14,235 bases of DNA from SXMI01 sp964391365 (GTDB lineage: Bacteria; Actinomycetota; Acidimicrobiia; Acidimicrobiales; Microtrichaceae): positions 1-14,235 of the forward strand of contig CAYMKW010000076.1 in NCBI GenBank assembly GCA_964391365.1, in the 5' to 3' direction. The position numbers and the translations under genes were made by a program. This document shows, one piece after another, positions 13,494 to 14,235 of this stretch. The notes beneath the pieces were generated by a model. That model did no database searches. It saw only the letters and a program-made list of their open reading frames with translations, and was not told where the DNA came from. The first letter of the stretch is position 1. Every line of letters starts with the position of its first letter.

Positions 13494-13784
13494 ATGAGCG
13501 CGCTGCGGGACCTCGTCGAGTCCAGGCGTGACGAGATCATGGAAGTGGTCCGTCGGCACAAGGGCCGCACCGTCGCGGTGTTCGGGTCGGTCGCCCGTGG
13601 TGAGGACGGCCCCGACAGCGACATCGACTTCTTGGTGGAGTTCGAGGACGGCAGCTCGCTGTTCGACCTGCTGCACATCAGCGAGGAGCTCGAGGATCTG
13701 CTCGGGGTCAAGGTCGATGTCGTGTCCGCCGGTGGGTTGAAGGACCGCGACGACGACATCCGTCGTGAGGCCGTCCTGCTGTGA
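13494..13784 (+). CDS. mntA: MntA-type minimal nucleotidyltransferase antitoxin
   Basis: A 96-aa minimal nucleotidyltransferase. The active-site motif GSx10DxD is intact in GSVARGEDGPDSDID (Gly31, Ser32, Asp43, Asp45). The rest is the small two-layer fold (FEDGSSLFDLLHISEELEDLLGVKVDVVSAGGL). In characterised MntA-HepT pairs, MntA uses ATP to attach AMP units to a tyrosine of the HepT toxin and so silences it. Length is typical. The start is the ATG six bases after TACCCT. The stop overlaps the start of the HEPN gene (GTGA), so expression is coupled. The flanking direct repeats suggest the pair is an insertion in the space after the acetyltransferase gene. Confidence 0.93.
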   Translation: MSALRDLVESRRDEIMEVVRRHKGRTVAVFGSVARGEDGPDSDIDFLVEFEDGSSLFDLLHISEELEDLLGVKVDVVSAGGLKDRDDDIRREAVLL

Positions 13785-14104
13785 GCCGAGGCGACGCCGA
13801 GCGGACTGCCGACATCCTCGATGCTGCTCAGGAACTGGCCGACGCTGTCGCCGTCGGGCATGACGAGTTCGTCACGAGTCCGCTCCGGGTCCGTGCGGCC
13901 GAGCGGCTGCTCGAGATCATCGGCGAGGCGAGCAACCAGCTGTCCGACGAGTTCAGGGCTGCGCATCCCGACGTGCCGTGGAGCGACGTCGTCGCGCTGC
14001 GGGTACTCCTTGCACACCACTACCACCGTGTGGACGTCGAGCAGGTCTGGAACATCGCCACGACGTCGGTCCCGGACCTCGTGCGCCAGCTCGAAGCCGG
14101 CTGA
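13781..14104 (+). CDS. hepT: HepT-type HEPN toxin (DUF86)
   Basis: A 107-aa all-alpha HEPN protein of the DUF86/HepT family, toxin partner of the MNT protein before it. The catalytic RNase motif Rx4HxY is complete (Arg74, His79, Tyr81 in LRVLLAHHYHRVD). Tyr81 is the residue expected to receive AMP from MntA. Other family features are ERLLEIIGEASNQLSDEFRA (41-60), HPDVPWSDVVALR, and the closing helix VEQVWNIATTSVPDLVRQL. The first 30 residues are less typical. GTG at 13781 overlaps the mntA stop by 4 bases, the standard coupled arrangement. With all active residues present the toxin should be functional; its target RNA is unknown from sequence. Confidence 0.92.
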   Translation: MSRGDAERTADILDAAQELADAVAVGHDEFVTSPLRVRAAERLLEIIGEASNQLSDEFRAAHPDVPWSDVVALRVLLAHHYHRVDVEQVWNIATTSVPDLVRQLEAG

Positions 14105-14129
14105 CGTTCGTTCACGGTCTGCATTTCTT

Positions 14130-14186
14130 CGGTAGACGAACGTGTACAGGTGCGAATGCAAGCGCTGAGTTCTGCTCGTCCCTGGC
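14130..14186 (+). repeat. Direct repeat copy 2 (decayed acetyltransferase tail)
   Basis: This copy starts 26 bases after the hepT stop. Read in the acetyltransferase frame it gives R, a stop in place of Glu, then TNVYRCECKR and a stop, against RETNVYRYERKG and a stop in copy 1. Two differences are silent (Asn and Val codons) and four change the product, so it derives from coding sequence but is no longer a gene. The DNA just before it is less GC-rich than its surroundings. Confidence 0.75.
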
Positions 14187-14209
14187 GTTCAGCGACCGAG
14201 GACGAGCAG
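14172..14209. terminator. Perfect 10-bp inverted repeat near the window end
   Basis: CTGCTCGTCC (14172-14181) and GGACGAGCAG (14200-14209) pair perfectly around 18 bases. It lies 67 bases after the hepT stop, partly over repeat copy 2. It may terminate the mntA-hepT transcript, or be an end of an inserted segment. Apart from this and copy 2 I see nothing in 14105-14235; a minus-strand open frame there looks like noise. Confidence 0.45.
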
Positions 14210-14235
14210 GCCGCCGACAGCGAGTTCGATCGCAC

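Noticed and set aside
14020..14235. A 71-aa minus-strand open frame at the window end.
   Set aside because: It overlaps hepT and the decayed repeat, has low-complexity Ser/Thr/Arg content, and shows no recognisable motif.

Overview
The window is a dense, very GC-rich bacterial segment with short intergenic gaps and GTG/TTG starts. It ends in a GroEL without a His-rich tail and carries an amt-glnB-glnD nitrogen cluster, Nudix, PAC2 and DUF427 proteins typical of actinobacteria. I infer an Actinomycetota genome, possibly of the Acidimicrobiia; the class is a guess from general gene style. A run of 10 Ns inside groEL marks an assembly gap, so this is a draft (perhaps metagenomic) contig.

Layout. 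1-885: 3' half of groEL with the gap, then a terminator-like hairpin. 1015-5012: a TauE/SafE permease, fdhD, and an FdhF/YdeP-type molybdopterin oxidoreductase whose TTG start overlaps the fdhD stop. 5030-5719: a HemQ/chlorite-dismutase-family protein, convergent with a DUF427 protein (5748-6269, minus). That gene diverges, with only 16 bp between start codons, from an unrecognised 155-aa gene (6286-6753) whose 3' end is tandemly repeated in 28-bp units. A 62-aa four-cysteine protein (6831-7019, minus) runs toward the repeats. 7046-11245: a candidate GlnR operator, then the ammonium transporter gene, the PII gene glnB and glnD. 11289-11993: a Nudix hydrolase, convergent with a PAC2-family gene (12022-12891, minus), which diverges from a GNAT acetyltransferase (12954-13421). 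13494-14104: an MNT/HEPN (MntA-HepT) toxin-antitoxin pair, bracketed by imperfect direct repeats made from the 3' end of the acetyltransferase gene. The last 130 bases hold the second repeat and an inverted repeat but no convincing gene.

How the genes fit together. Amt imports ammonium, the PII protein (Tyr51 present) senses nitrogen status and gates Amt, and GlnD modifies PII; the upstream site has the 11-bp phasing of a GlnR box. FdhD is the sulfurtransferase needed to activate molybdenum formate-dehydrogenase-type enzymes, and its target is probably the gene it overlaps. MntA and HepT form a self-contained toxin-antitoxin unit. The remaining genes look like single-gene housekeeping units.

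The strongest window-wide signal is regulatory. Ten genes have a -10-like hexamer (mostly TANNNT) ending 5-7 nt before the start codon, the arrangement expected for leaderless mRNAs. Amt, glnB and probably glnD instead have Shine-Dalgarno sequences, and the two genes that overlap an upstream gene look translationally coupled. I see no CRISPR array, tRNA, rRNA, insertion sequence or prophage, and no obviously new multi-gene system. The best candidates for novelty are the four-cysteine protein, the repeat-flanked toxin-antitoxin unit and the overlapping divergent promoters.
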